A DNA stretch of 64,000 nucleotides. Origin: Diphasiastrum complanatum. Taxonomy: Eukaryota > Streptophyta > Lycopodiopsida > Lycopodiales > Lycopodiaceae. The notes below the pieces were generated by a model, which was not told the DNA's origin, did no database searches, and saw nothing but the letters and a program-made list of their open reading frames with translations. Of this stretch, positions 1-10,361 are shown piece after piece; the first letter of the stretch is position 1, and each line of letters begins with the position of its first letter. A program made the position numbers and the translations under genes. The stretch covers positions 3,750,039 to 3,814,038 of the forward strand of contig CM055106.1 in NCBI GenBank assembly GCA_029204225.1, in the 5' to 3' direction.

Positions 1-426
1 AAGAAATCACAATTCTAGTGGCTAGAATGCAAGATATGAACAAAAAAGTGAGAGAGAAGAAGATGGACCTTCAAAGAGCATAACATTCATTCAATAGAAT
101 GAAAATGAGATATGTACATACTCGTGGAGATGGCTATTTATAGCAGCCATAGTGCCTCTTGGCCACTTGTCTTATGATAGGCTAAAATTGGGGTCCAATA
201 GGATTCACCCATATACCTAGAAATTTGGTCAAATAGGAATGCACCAAATTATGAGCCAATAGAAGAGCTCCACACTCGACCTCCTCTAATTAATGTGACC
301 TCAAAAGTAGTGTACACATACTTTGGGCCTCTACATACATGTATGAACCTATCTCTAACTTTTATTTGGCCATAGGCCTACAAAATCTCAAGTTAGGAAA
401 ATACTACTAGTTGACAATTTTTCACA
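1..426 (-). repeat. LTR fragment, copia-like
   Basis: Read on the minus strand it starts at 426 with TGTGAAAAATTG, the TG start of a plant LTR. It carries a TATA box (GCTATAAATAGC, about 133-144) followed by a CT-rich stretch that looks like R/U5. It runs off the left edge of the window, so the CA end is not visible. Only the first bases resemble the complete LTRs at 25743 and 31519. Confidence 0.55.
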
Positions 427-911
427 GAAACTACCATGCAAATCCTGTCACAACCAGTGATTAGTCTTTTTTTATGTTTCTTTTGTTGCTTTTGCTCAGA
501 TTCAAGCCAAAACTGGCTTATTAAAAAACAAAAGACAGCCAACAAAACCATTTAAATCATTGTTTAAAGAACAAAATGTTGTAAAAGCCAGTATTACCTC
601 TAATTGATCCTGTTGCTAACGGAAAAGTGTTCCTAAATGAAGTAAATGACAACGACAATGATTTAAGAAAACCAAATTTTACTTCCAAAACACAAATTTG
701 AAGTGCCAAAAATCCAAATCAATTGTATACCTGGTAATACACATACCCCACAACCGATTGTACTTCAAAAAAGTGAAATTTGGAAAGAAGCATTCGAATT
801 TTTCCACTTGTTGCTCACTCCACTAATCTTCTCAAAGAGTGTCAAGATTCCATATCACACAATGCAAAACTCCCACACAATTCAATCAATGGCACAACCA
901 TGCTCAGAATT
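427..911 (-). other. Retroelement leader-like non-coding stretch
   Basis: This lies between a minus-strand primer binding site (912-924) and the LTR fragment at 1-426. I see no convincing protein-coding signal on either strand. It has the AT-rich character of the untranslated leader between LTR and gag in the other copia elements here, and is probably the 5' leader of a minus-strand element whose coding part is lost. Confidence 0.35.
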
Positions 912-924
912 GGCTTTGATACCA
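912..924 (-). other. Primer binding site, minus strand
   Basis: On the minus strand the bases read TGGTATCAAAGCC, one change from the initiator Met-tRNA complement TGGTATCAGAGCC used by plant copia elements. It sits one base inside the presumed LTR end (ACTTTACA). Confidence 0.6.
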
Positions 925-925
925 A

Positions 926-1388
926 TGTAAAGTCCTTAATCCAAGGATCCTATTCTAAGTATGCCAATCACTTGGCAACACAAGGGAACCTGATGGTGGA
1001 CAAACCAACCCAACCAAACATGGATCTAGCCCCCAAGCTATGGATCAATCACAAATAGGAGTATGGCATTACACCAGTAGCATCCTGCCACTGGTCATGC
1101 TATCAAGCATACACTAGTGAGAGCCCAATAGGTATACTTATACCCTCCAAGGCCCATGCACCACTAGTAGTGCACTGTGACACCTCACTGGACACCTTTG
1201 TAGCCAATCTAGGCCACGTCAGCCAATTTCCCAATGACTCACTAATAGACCCATACAAAACCACCATCAAGTGTTTAGGCCATTAATTATGACCACGTAC
1301 ACGTAAGGGTCCCAAATCTCTTATAGTCACAATTAACTTATGGGTTGTCGGTCTACCGGTCCCTAGCATGGACACTCTACTCGAGACC
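926..1388 (-). repeat. 5' LTR-like segment, minus strand
   Basis: It abuts the primer binding site at 912-924, so on the minus strand it should be the 3' part of a 5' LTR ending ..GGACTTTACA. It is non-coding and adjoins a plus-strand copia tail at 1399. The start of this LTR is not clear; I could not find a second copy in the window. Confidence 0.4.
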
Positions 1389-1398
1389 AGTCATGGGC

Positions 1399-1500
1399 AT
1401 GACAGCAGATGTTTTTACTAAAGCATTAAGTTTGGAGTCATGTAGAAGATTCTGTGTAGAACTAAGTTTGAAGGTCAAGGCATTCAAGAATTCAGATTAA
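1399..1500 (+). pseudogene. Copia RNase H C-terminal tail
   Basis: The reading frame ADVFTKALS..., ending in TAA at 1498-1500, is the characteristic last segment of Ty1/copia RNase H, where ADIFTKPL precedes the polypurine tract and 3' LTR. Only about 33 residues remain. A purine-rich AAGGTTGAGTG follows at once, as expected of a 3' element end. The rest of the polyprotein is missing upstream, where a minus-strand LTR-like segment adjoins it. Confidence 0.6.
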
Positions 1501-1574
1501 GGTTGAGTGTTGGACTAGTCTCCTTCCTACCAATCGACTAATCGGTTTTAAGCTTCATCCATTGTTTATCCAGT

Positions 1575-1765
1575 TCTACGGATTTTTTTGTGGTTTTCAC
1601 AGACTACAAAATTACAAGTGTTTTTACACAGTCTGTAGTTTTTTGATAGTTTTGTCAAGTTCAAGACTTTTGTTGAGAAGCATCATATGGCACAAGATCA
1701 AGTTCTTTAGAAGTGATAATGGAGGAGAATATATCTCCAATGAATTTAAAGACTTTTGCAAAAAG
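1575..1765 (+). pseudogene. Copia integrase core fragment
   Basis: Frame-shifted pieces read FFDSFVKFKTFVEK and then RSDNGGEYISNEFKDFCKK, the integrase core around the second catalytic Asp (in SDNGGEY). In the integrase this region joins processed cDNA into the genome. The frame is broken near 1690, and it stops where a reversed LTR begins at 1766. The next recognisable integrase residues (KTPNEIWF) resume after that LTR at about 2300, so the LTR interrupts a plus-strand pol relic that also lost about 60 residues. Confidence 0.7.
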
Positions 1766-2299
1766 TGTTGAATTTCACACGTGTGGATTGTCCACTACAT
1801 GTACTTGTGATCTCCTAAGGTGTGTAGATGCACCAAGATCAAGACTAGATTGAGATTCAAGATCTATCTTTGATTCTATGGCAAAAACACACTACTACAT
1901 GCATTCAATCACTTCCAACTCTCACTCACACGTGTGGGAAGTATTCAAAAAATAATCTAAGTAAAAACAAGCTGCTCTCCTCGGGTAGAGAGAGAAAAAG
2001 CATCATGAGCTCTCGGGTAGAGAGAGAAAGCTAGAAATCCAATAACTCACAAAATCCATAAAATCACCAAATCAATTAGCTTCAAAATGAGGAGTACAAT
2101 GATACTAGTAGATCCACGAGCTACCACTATGCTTAACTATGATTGGACCATACTTTGTCACATCTTGATCCTATTGGACCATTGATCCATGCACCTCTTA
2201 ATTCTATTGGACTATATTCAAGCACACCTCAATTTCCTATTGGACCTCTTGGAATTCATCAAACAAAAGCTTTACACTTGTCTACACTCTAATTGGGCA
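1766..2299 (-). repeat. Reversed LTR inside a copia pol relic
   Basis: On the minus strand it reads from TGCCCAATTAG (2299) to ..GAAATTCAACA (1766), TG to CA. It includes two CACACGTGTG palindromes (1776-1785 and 1927-1936) and a CTCTCTCTACCCGAG motif that also occurs at about 4960-4975. It has the layout of an LTR. The bases next to its two ends do not match, so I cannot show a target duplication; it may be truncated. Confidence 0.5.
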
Positions 2300-3256
2300 A
2301 GACTCCAAATGAGATATGGTTCAACAAAATGCCAGACCTCTCACATGTCATGATCTTTTGATGTGATGCCTATATGGACACACCAAACCAAAAAAGAAAG
2401 AAATTGGACGAAAAGCCTTCGAAGGCCATCTTTATTGGCTACCTGTCTGAGAAAACTGGATACAAGTTGTACAATTCACTGACCAAGAAAATACTTGTCA
2501 GTAGAGATGTCAAGTTTGTTCTCAGGATCAAATTAAGAATTTGGTGCTAATTTTAATCAGTATCCATATTTTGCCAGAACAGACACAAGTGAGGTTGAGG
2601 AAGCATTTGCAAATCCCCCAGCTCAATTAGTATTGCCACCAGATGAGGGGCAACAGAACATACAAGTGCAAGTACATTGAGCAAGACAATCTAGAGTTGC
2701 AGATCAGCACCAGTGGAAGGGCATTAGATGACAGTAACCCGACTAGTGAAATTGCAAGCACCTTCATTGAAGGTGATTGAGAATGCTGAGATGAGTCATG
2801 TATATACAGAATTTTGTGAGATCACAGAAGAGCATGAAACTTCTCAGGAAGAGGACCAGAGTAGTGAAAGTAAGCAATGGCATCAAGCCATGCAGGAAGA
2901 ACTACAATCCATGGAAATGAACATAGCATGGGAAATGAGAACGCTACATGTTGGAAGAAAAGCTATAAGCAACAAGTGGGTTTTCAAAAGGAAAACAAAT
3001 GCAGCAGGTGCAATGGTCAGCTATAAAGCCAGATTAGTGGCAAGAGCTTTTTCACAAAAGGAAGGGATCAATTATTTCAAAACCTTTTCTCCCACAATGA
3101 AAATGGCCCACGATGTCAAAGCAACATTCTTATATGGGAACATTGATGAAGAAATATATATGACATAGTCAGAAGGCTTTGTGGATGAAGGTCATCTAGA
3201 ATTTGTATGCAGATTGACAAAATGCATTTATGGATTGAAACAGGTTGTGAGAGCAT
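2300..3256 (+). pseudogene. Copia integrase C-terminus and reverse transcriptase relic
   Basis: It begins with KTPNEIWF and continues through the integrase C-terminal pattern (KAIFIGYLSEKTGYKLY, ILVSRDVKF). Next come a linker and the reverse-transcriptase entry (KWVFKRK, YKARLVARAF). After MKMAH it jumps to DVKATFLYG, a deletion within the RT palm, and ends at CIYGLKQ. There are in-frame stops, for example near 2360 and 3166. It would be the same relic as the integrase piece at 1575-1765. No RNase H is left; an LTR tail of another element abuts it. Confidence 0.75.
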
Positions 3257-3403
3257 GTGAATGAATGCATGTAGAATGGTTTTTTGCCTTAGATCTTGTC
3301 ATTGATCTTGGATTTCAATCAGTAGGTGATCTATAGTGCATGAGTCACGCTTAGGAGATCAATTTCACACATTAGAACATTTCCACATGTGTGAAGTTTC
3401 ACA
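3257..3403 (+). repeat. 3' end of a copia 5' LTR
   Basis: It matches the segment at about 5043-5177 closely (GAATGAATGCATGTAGAATGG..., ..AGGAGATCAATTTCACACATT) and ends GTTTCACA immediately before a primer binding site. Only the last ~150 bp of the LTR are present; the left edge abuts the pol relic. Confidence 0.65.
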
Positions 3404-3415
3404 TGGTATCAGAGC
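3404..3415 (+). other. Primer binding site TGGTATCAGAGC
   Basis: Perfect 12-base complement of the initiator Met-tRNA 3' end, directly after an LTR ending in CA. It fixes the end of a 5' LTR and the orientation (+) of this element. Confidence 0.85.
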
Positions 3416-4011
3416 CTACCTGAGCTTTTGATGCATCTATCATCCATAGTTTCAAAATTTTCATGAAAATCAAGATCTAGAGAGTGTTGATTGCATCTCC
3501 CATGCTATCTCAAGGAAATTTGGATCAAGAGGATTCATTACCATAATGATTGAGTCATTTCAGATACTATACAGAATTTAGTGCTCAGACACATTTGAAG
3601 TACATCCAAATTCGTTTGGAAAGTTCTCTTCCAAGTTAGATCCAAATTTGGTGCTAGATAGCTTGTTTGAAAGCTAGCTTTGTCTAGTTTTTGTTGCAAT
3701 TTGTTCCAATCAAAATCTATAAGCCTTTGAAGAGGGCTAGGTAGGGCACCTAGACACATTTGGTTTGATCATATCTTGCTAGTTTGACCAAAAAATTTAA
3801 GAAGAGACTTGCCAATGTCATATTTTTGAGATCTAGTCATCATTTTGAGGTCGTAGCCACTTTCTTTCATACAATTGGCTTGTATTTGAGTGATTTGTGG
3901 ATTCTTGGAGTGTGTCACACATGACAAAGATAGTTTGACCCAAAATTTGCCTATACTCTATCAATTGATAAGAGGTTGATCTATTTTGAGAGAGATTGGT
4001 AGTGCTAGTGA
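3416..4011 (+). other. Leader remnant of a copia element
   Basis: Non-coding stretch downstream of the primer binding site. It has the length and composition of the copia leaders elsewhere in the window, but no gag start follows; LTR-like sequence begins near 4012 instead, so the coding part has been deleted. Confidence 0.4.
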
Positions 4012-5177
4012 TGTTAAAAATTCACAATTCTAGCTTGACTAGTTTTGGTCATATGACTTGTAAATAGTTAGATGGTCATGATGTGGCTTGTCACACGTGC
4101 CAAATATCATAGGATTCTATTCATAAGGATGTTCTCAAGTAGACCTAAGTGATAGAACCTTTGGAATGAGTCTTAATCATGCTTAGATACAAGAGAGAAA
4201 AAGTAGGAGCTATTTTTGGTAGTTTTTACATTATTGAGGGATCTCCAAGATTCCAACCCTAACTTGGTAGGGATGAAAAATCCACCAAAATTACCATTAG
4301 GTATAGGTTTAGTGCTACTCATACCTACCCAAAACCGTGATGGATCATGTATATATAGGTGATGATCTCTCACCAAAATCAATCAAGCAATTTCATGATT
4401 TTTCTCTCATATTGGTGCAATTGCTCTCTATGTTCTTAACTCTTTGAGTTCTTGTGATTCTTAATCATTATAGGATTGAATGTGGGTCTAGTATACAGTG
4501 CTCAGATTGTGGGAGGCCGTACTTTCACACGTGTGAAGGCTTCTTCAAGGATTTGGGCCATTTAGTAAGGTTCACGCATTACATGTTTTGTCATGATTAG
4601 GTCAAAATTGAATTGTGATGTAACTCACACTAGTTAGGTTTCTTACACATGTCAAGTTTAGGTTTGATGAGTGATGCACCCTATGTGGTGGCAAAAGTCA
4701 AATCATAAGAGAGAGATGTGTTGGAAGGGCCCAATCAAAAGTGAGGGATGTTGCATCACACATACAATAGGATTAGAGAGGCTATGTTTAAGGGGTCCAA
4801 TAGGAATTAAGCTTGGATCTCCACAAGTTTCTATATATACTTTCATTCCCTTAATTAATGGATGAGAGATAATTGAGTTTTTGAGTCAATTTGGAGATTT
4901 GCCAATTTTGCTTGTATTGTCTTCTCTCTCTAGATGAGCCCAAAAGTGGTATTTTCTCTCTCTACCCGAGGAGAGGAGCTTGTTAGGACTTGGTTTATTT
5001 AATGAAGTCTTCCACATGTGTGAAATACCTTTTGGTAATGAATGAATGCATGTAGAATGGTCTTTTTGCCTTAAAACTTGTCATTGTTGATCTTGGATTA
5101 CAATCAATAGGTGATTTATAGTGCATGAGCCACGCTTAGGAGATCAATTTCACACATTAGGACATTCCCACATGTAT
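4012..5177 (+). repeat. Two joined LTR-like segments
   Basis: The first part starts TGTTAAAAATTCAC, has a TATA-like TGTATATATAGG near 4349 and a perfect CACACGTGTG (4526-4535). From roughly 4630 a second LTR-like part follows, with its own TATA-like CTATATATAC near 4832, a CTCTCTACCCGAG block and the ~140-bp tail shared with 3257-3403. It breaks off at about 5177, before the expected CA end. The exact junction of the two parts is uncertain. Confidence 0.45.
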
Positions 5178-5470
5178 TACTTCCACCAAGACCACCACCA
5201 TGTCTCGTGTGTTTGGAATATGTCGCCTTCGCTTTGTAGTGACTTTTTTCCATTCCTTGAGTGCTCCATAGAGACAATGATCCATAGTTTTCTAAAAACC
5301 ACAGAGCGTGTGCATAGATTATGTGCTTCCAAAAAGACATTTCAATTAGTGGTACACATTTTGTATTATAAAAAAAATTTGCAAACCATCTAATGAGTCA
5401 CATGCATTTCTCCATAGGTAGCGACAAAGGTCTCAATGAATTCTTTGACTTTTGTAGGTAGAATTTGTAA
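5178..5470 (-). pseudogene. Unrecognised transposon-like coding fragment
   Basis: Minus-strand frames give FIETFVATYGEMHVTH, then after an interruption HGSLSLWSTQGMEKSH-like residues (here YGSLSLWSTQGMEKSHYKAK) and TRHGGG. The residue pattern looks protein-like, and the reading stops exactly where the LTR segment ends at 5177. I cannot name the family with certainty; it resembles the C-terminal part of large transposon-encoded proteins. In-frame stops and a frame change near 5395 show it is a relic or spans an intron. Confidence 0.35.
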
Positions 5471-6412
5471 TCAATATCAATGCCTTTGTTCAATATGTGT
5501 GACAATTAATCATATATTTGCCACACTTTCATTCTTCTCACAGCCATATGAGGATCAAAGCTTATGTTTGTTGTACATGCACATACTTTTTTTCAATATT
5601 CCCTGGATGATTAGACAAGAAGTGTCAAGCTTTCACATTGTCCATTGATACTCTTTCTGGTAAATTCTGTGTTTGTTACTAAGTTTAGAATCCTTTAACA
5701 ATAACATATTGCGCAAATTCTGACATGGCCCTTCAACGTATTTTTTAAAATTTTTATAATACGTTGCAATTTGACACGTCGAAATCCGACATCCAATCAA
5801 AAAATTCCAAAATAGGAGTCCGGTGATCGGAAAATTGTGGCGGCAACCAATTTTTAAAGTGCACGTTGGAATCCAGCATGTCAAAATTTGACATTTCAAT
5901 GTGGATATGGTGTGGCTTTTTCTTCTCTGAAAAATAATTACGTGTCATTCGACGTGGATGTCGGATTCCGATGTCCACATCAACAATCCAAAAGCCTATC
6001 CACAGCGTCTGGCATCTGGCGCTCGAGCCTGAACTAACATGTACATCGGATTTCGACATGCTTGGAGGACGTCGAAATCCGACGTCTGTTTCATTTGAAG
6101 AAGGAACCATCCTTTAATAATTCCTTCATCTGAAATTCATATGATATATCGACAATGCAGAGTGTATAAGACCTTTTTTTAAAAAAAATTGAAATTTCTT
6201 TACAATCGCCCTCCTCAACTAAGTAGAAGCATGGTTGATCATCAACACTTTTGGGAAGGTAGATCTCTAATATGGATCCTCCTCCGCAATGGTCTCACCC
6301 CGTGCCAATCTCTCCTTGTCCCTTTTTTTGCTTTTGCTTTTAGAATATGTCTCTTGAATTGCTCTAGAAGGACTTTGTTTTTCTTATCTTTGAGAAACTG
6401 AAAAAGAAAAAG
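5471..6412. other. Non-coding stretch with GTCGAAATCCGAC repeats
   Basis: I find no supported gene. At 5777-6086 a 13-base core (GTCGAAATCCGAC) and its variants occur five times in both orientations: 5777-5790, a degenerate copy near 5863-5878, 5958-5975, 6043-6060 and 6068-6086. The last copy is itself an inverted repeat, GACGTCG-AAATC-CGACGTC. This stretch is more CpG-rich than its surroundings. Confidence 0.5.
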
Positions 6413-6565
6413 CTATGCTTATCATGGGAGACACAAAATATAAAATAGAATGGAAGACCTAAAGTATAAAAAAAAAATAATTAAATAAAGAAAAAGCTAT
6501 GCTTAGCATAGGAGACATAAAATATAAAAAAGAAACAATTAATAAGCACCTATGCTTAGCATGGG
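6413..6565. repeat. Three copies of palindrome CTATGCTTAGCATAG
   Basis: Copies at 6413-6428 (CTATGCTTATCATGGG), 6497-6512 (CTATGCTTAGCATAGG) and 6549-6565 (CCTATGCTTAGCATGGG), each followed by AT-rich sequence with GAGACA or GTGAAA. A further copy, CCTATGCTAAGCATAGG, is at 8927-8943 and its inverted duplicate is at 17251-17267. Confidence 0.6.
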
Positions 6566-8696
6566 TGAAATAAATACCATGTCTCTAAACAAAATAAAAA
6601 ATGAACTCAAAGCTTTATTTCGGCTATTCAGAGGATAAAGCCTCTGGCACTCTTCGAAATCTTGACAATTTAGCCCTGTCACAAGGGATTCTTGAACTTT
6701 CATAAATAATTTATGCCTGTATTTAAAAGGTACAATTGTTAAAAATCCAACAAAATCATGAAAACCACTTTATTACAAAAGGTAACATGAAAATAAATAT
6801 TTAGATTATGACTATTACCTTTGAAATTCTTTTCCCAATTCTGTCAGAGAAAGTTGACCATCGGGAACTCTAGAAAGGTCACTTATTCTTAGCTCTATAG
6901 AGCTGATCCCTTGCATATTCTTCCACTCTGATATTCTCATTTATGTAGGGATTTGCTTCAGAGTTTGAGTGTTGACAACTTTTTTTTTGACTTTGAGGCA
7001 CCCTAAGCAGGTTGGCCTTTTATTTGGAAAGTTTTCCATTTATCAAAAAATTTATCAACAAGGGCCCACACCTAAAATCAAAAAAAAAAATCTATTTGAT
7101 AAAGAATTTAGGGAGTATTAAAATTGAGTTCAAAATATTAGTCTGATAAAAACAATTTAAAAGGATTACAACATATATTATGACTAGAACACTCCATGAC
7201 GAGCATAGCAAAAAAAATTACCTGACCACTACGAAAAACAAGCTGAAAAAATTACCATATTTTGTAAGGCTTTGCATAGGATTTTTCGAATTAAAAGACA
7301 GGGCTGTCTCTTGAGCACAGAGTGCTTTCAGCTCTAGTTGATTCACATGTCCTGCTTTGGAGACTCTCACGTATTCTTTGTGAAAAAATCAAATTCTTTG
7401 TATCACGGTCATCTTCATCTGGTAGTCCTGATCAATATTATGGTCCCAAGTCAATAATTTGGTTTCTTCCACTGTCAGACCAGCAAATGCAATAGCACTC
7501 ATAGTTGGAAAGGTTGGAATATGGGGATACTCTTGAGATAATTGTTTCCGAGCATGTAAACTGTGTATGCCCCCAAAAACAAAAAAATGATATGAATCTA
7601 ATAAAGAAAAATCAAAATTTGGAACAGCGTTACATTTGTTGGGATCAACCAAAACAACAAAAGGAGTAAATATGACTTGTGAAAAATACATGTGTTTTAT
7701 TTAGTTCTCTTACGTCTTCCATTGGCCTGTCTCCTATTATTGGGTCTATAGGTGGCCTATCACACTAATTTATATCTAAAATCAAAGTTGTTTCTTTGAT
7801 TTTTTTTGTTTTATGAATATCTTCTCTTAATTTGACAAGCTCAGAGCTATCTTGTAAGGGACGAATGAATGCACCAAGTAGAAACATCGATGGTTCGGTG
7901 GCGGCTTTCTTGCTTTCACCAGAAGGGATGGACTTATGGCGATGTGTAGCCATGGTCTTTGGACATGACTTGGGTCTAGTGGGAGAAGACTCAGAAATAT
8001 TATGAGATCTCTTTTTCTTGGGATGAGGGACAACTACAGTTTCATCCTCAATGTTTTTAGAGACCGACTTTGTGACCTGAGCAGTGGTAGAAGCAGGCTT
8101 GCGAGGTCCAATAGATACACCTTTTGAACTCTATAATGACTAGACCGGATCTTTCCCCTCAATAATAGCAGCTAGAACCATTTTTAAGCATTGCTTCATG
8201 CTCTAAACAAAAACAAAAATCAAGTTTAAAATAAAATGAGTAAAGGCTTTTACTTAAAAGTTCAAAGAATTTTATATTTAGTAACTAGTATGCTAAGCAT
8301 GAAACAAATGTAGACATACTTGAATAAAAATGTTTTAGAATCACTCACCAAAGTAACTAGAGCTTTATCAAAATAGGCTCTGATGGCCTCATCCTAGCAA
8401 AGTCGAATCTTTATCATAGTCTCGTTCAGAATGAAAATGTAATGAGACTTATCCGTCTCCTTTACAAGTATGTTCACAAAACCTTCTTCCTCATCCTCAT
8501 CTGGTTGATCAGCAAGCAATCTTCCTTGAACTTTGAATTGTGAGTCTCCTCAGTCAGGCTTTTCAGCAAAATGAATAAAAAGCTCTGACAGCATTGTGTT
8601 GTTGACTCCTCTGGTGAAGTAATACATGAATTTATTCTCATCTTTTAGTGGAATATCTTGAGGTTTATCCGAAATTTTGAAAGAAATCCTTGACAT
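6539..8696 (-). pseudogene. Broken four-exon gene, possibly ParB-like
   Basis: Minus strand. Exon 1, 8696-8349, starts ATG (MSRISFKISDKP) and ends at GTGAGT. The intron 8348-8203 has phase 0. Exon 2, 8202-7256, has lysine-rich and HRHKSIPSGESKK parts and then FVFGGIHSLHARKQL..LTWDHNIDQDY, which recalls the ParB/sulfiredoxin-like GG.H..A fold seen in plant proteins. This assignment is tentative. Exon 3, 7071-6819, ends ELGKEFQ-R across the junction to exon 4, 6716-6539 (HKLFMKVQESLVTGL). All introns are GT-AG. Damage: stops in exon 1 (PD*GDS, LC*DEA) and exon 2 (DPV*SL*SS, a TAG near 7766, a TGA near 7390), a frameshift near 7691 and breaks in exon 3. A splice acceptor just upstream of the ATG suggests a 5'-UTR intron. 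The 5' part is duplicated in reverse at 17498-18217. Confidence 0.6.
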
Positions 8697-9019
8697 TTCG
8701 AAAATTATCAAAGACAATTGAAAATCTGCAAAAAAAAAAAATCTTTAGGAAAATTTAAATCACTACTTGAACGAAAATACTGAAAACTTTAATAAGACAA
8801 GTAGTTTCTGTGAAAAATCTCTAAAAATCAAAACTGAAAATATAACACATTTTCTTACAAAAACATCTCAAAAGTATCACTTTTCTCAGACTAAGCCTTA
8901 TAAAACAGAAAAAATATGAGTAGCAACCTATGCTAAGCATAGGTTGTATCTTTAGTCCTCTTCTAACTATGCTCATCATAGTTTGACAAGCAGATTGCGA
9001 AGACATCCTATGTTGAGCA
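8697..9019 (-). other. Upstream region of the broken gene
   Basis: AT-rich, no coding signal. A minus-strand acceptor (poly-T then GCAG) lies just before the ATG at 8696. The 17-base palindrome CCTATGCTAAGCATAGG (8927-8943) and two degenerate copies (near 8970 and 9009) lie further upstream. The copia LTR begins at 9020 directly after ..TTGAGCA. Confidence 0.5.
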
Positions 9020-9769
9020 TGTTGAAAATTGTCACTTCTCACCTGTCATTTTTTATTGTAAATAAAGATCAATTATGAGAACAAAGTTTATGATCTGATT
9101 TCACATGTGGGGAGCCCGTTCCCGTGTGTGAAAGAAAGTACTTTTTATACTTGTAAATATCTATTTTGATTTTGTATCAATCAAGTTAAGTGTGAACATG
9201 ATTTGACTAGTTTTTAGTCAAGTTGGCTAGTCACCTAAAAATTAGCTTATCCTTGCATGTGCATGAGTAATGCTCCCACATGGCAAGTGGATGTTCACAG
9301 GTGTGTATAGAGTTCTAGAAGATAAGAGTTGACCATTTTTCTTAGATCCTATTTTGTAGAAAATACTCCTATATTCTAGGAGACCTAGCTCTTTGGATCT
9401 TAGCCATATTCTAGAAGGTCAACTTTGGATAAGGATCAAGGATGGATCATATGGATAGATCTGAGTGATGTGGCACTCTTCACACGTGTACCAAACTCAT
9501 GGATGTACTTGATGGATTGTACTAGACTCATGGATGTACTTGAACCAAAGTACTTGTTGTTTTAGGTGTAGGCCATACAGTGGACAGTACTCCACATGTG
9601 TGAGGCCGCTATCACTAGTTTCTAAAGTTTTGTTGCTTAAATCTAAGTGTAGTGAGTCTCAATCAAGATCTAAAGTGTAGAACTTGATAGATCCATTGAT
9701 TAAGCAACCAATAACTCTCTATGATTGTTAAGTACAGTCATTATTGTCCTTTAAACTGAAATTTTATCA
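9020..9769 (+). repeat. Copia 5' LTR (left arm copy)
   Basis: It starts TGTTGAAAATTGTCACTT and ends AATTTTATCA directly before a primer site. At 9099-9133 it carries a spaced pair of CACACGTGTG-type motifs separated by GGAGCCCGTTCCC. It is 750 bp, against 863 bp for its inverted copy at 16311-17173; the difference is mainly an internal deletion near 9535. Confidence 0.85.
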
Positions 9770-9781
9770 TGGTATCAGAGC
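9770..9781 (+). other. Primer binding site TGGTATCAGAGC
   Basis: Perfect Met-tRNA complement immediately downstream of the LTR end. Confidence 0.85.
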
Positions 9782-10361
9782 TAAGTAAGAGCGTGATCAT
9801 TTGATTCATAAAACTTGCAAAAATCATTGGCAAAATTTGTTTTTTGGCCAATACTAGTGAGGGTGAGTTCATCTAGAGTGATAGCTTGTTTCTATTTGGA
9901 TCAAATCAACTTGGAGGCTGTGTATGTACTTTTCACACGTGTAAAACCATACAACAACTTTCATTTCAAGTTATTTAGTGTTTTTTGGTCCTATAATCTC
10001 AATTCTAGTTCATTTTTAGTGCTTTTTGAAGCATAGTATTGGTCTAGATTCAATCTGGCTAATGCCTATGACCAAATAGAGTTTTGGATCATTGAAGCAT
10101 TTCTTTTTAGACTTTAAGATCAGATCTAAGAGGCTAATTTGTTCAAATCCTTAGTTGAAGTGAAACCTCTAAGAAAAGTGTAAAGAAATTTTTTTTGTGA
10201 GAGTGAAAGCTAGGAATTTTTGTCAAGATCTAATTGTGTATCATTCAAGCTTGTGTGCTAGTTTGATAGAGACAAGGCTATAGGCACTCTTGTGAGCTTG
10301 TCTTTTCATAGATCTTTAAAATTCATAAATCTTTGTGATTTAGAAGAGCATTCATTCTACA
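9782..10361 (+). other. Copia leader
   Basis: Untranslated stretch between primer site and gag ATG. It contains one ACACGTGT motif (about 9935) and an open frame of 73 codons (9815-10036) that is preserved in the inverted copy. As both copies are recent duplicates, that frame is not evidence of coding. Confidence 0.6.

Noticed and set aside
9815-10036. 73-codon frame conserved in both leader copies
   Set aside because: The copies are recent duplicates, so conservation carries no information, and the third related leader (21110) lacks the same frame.
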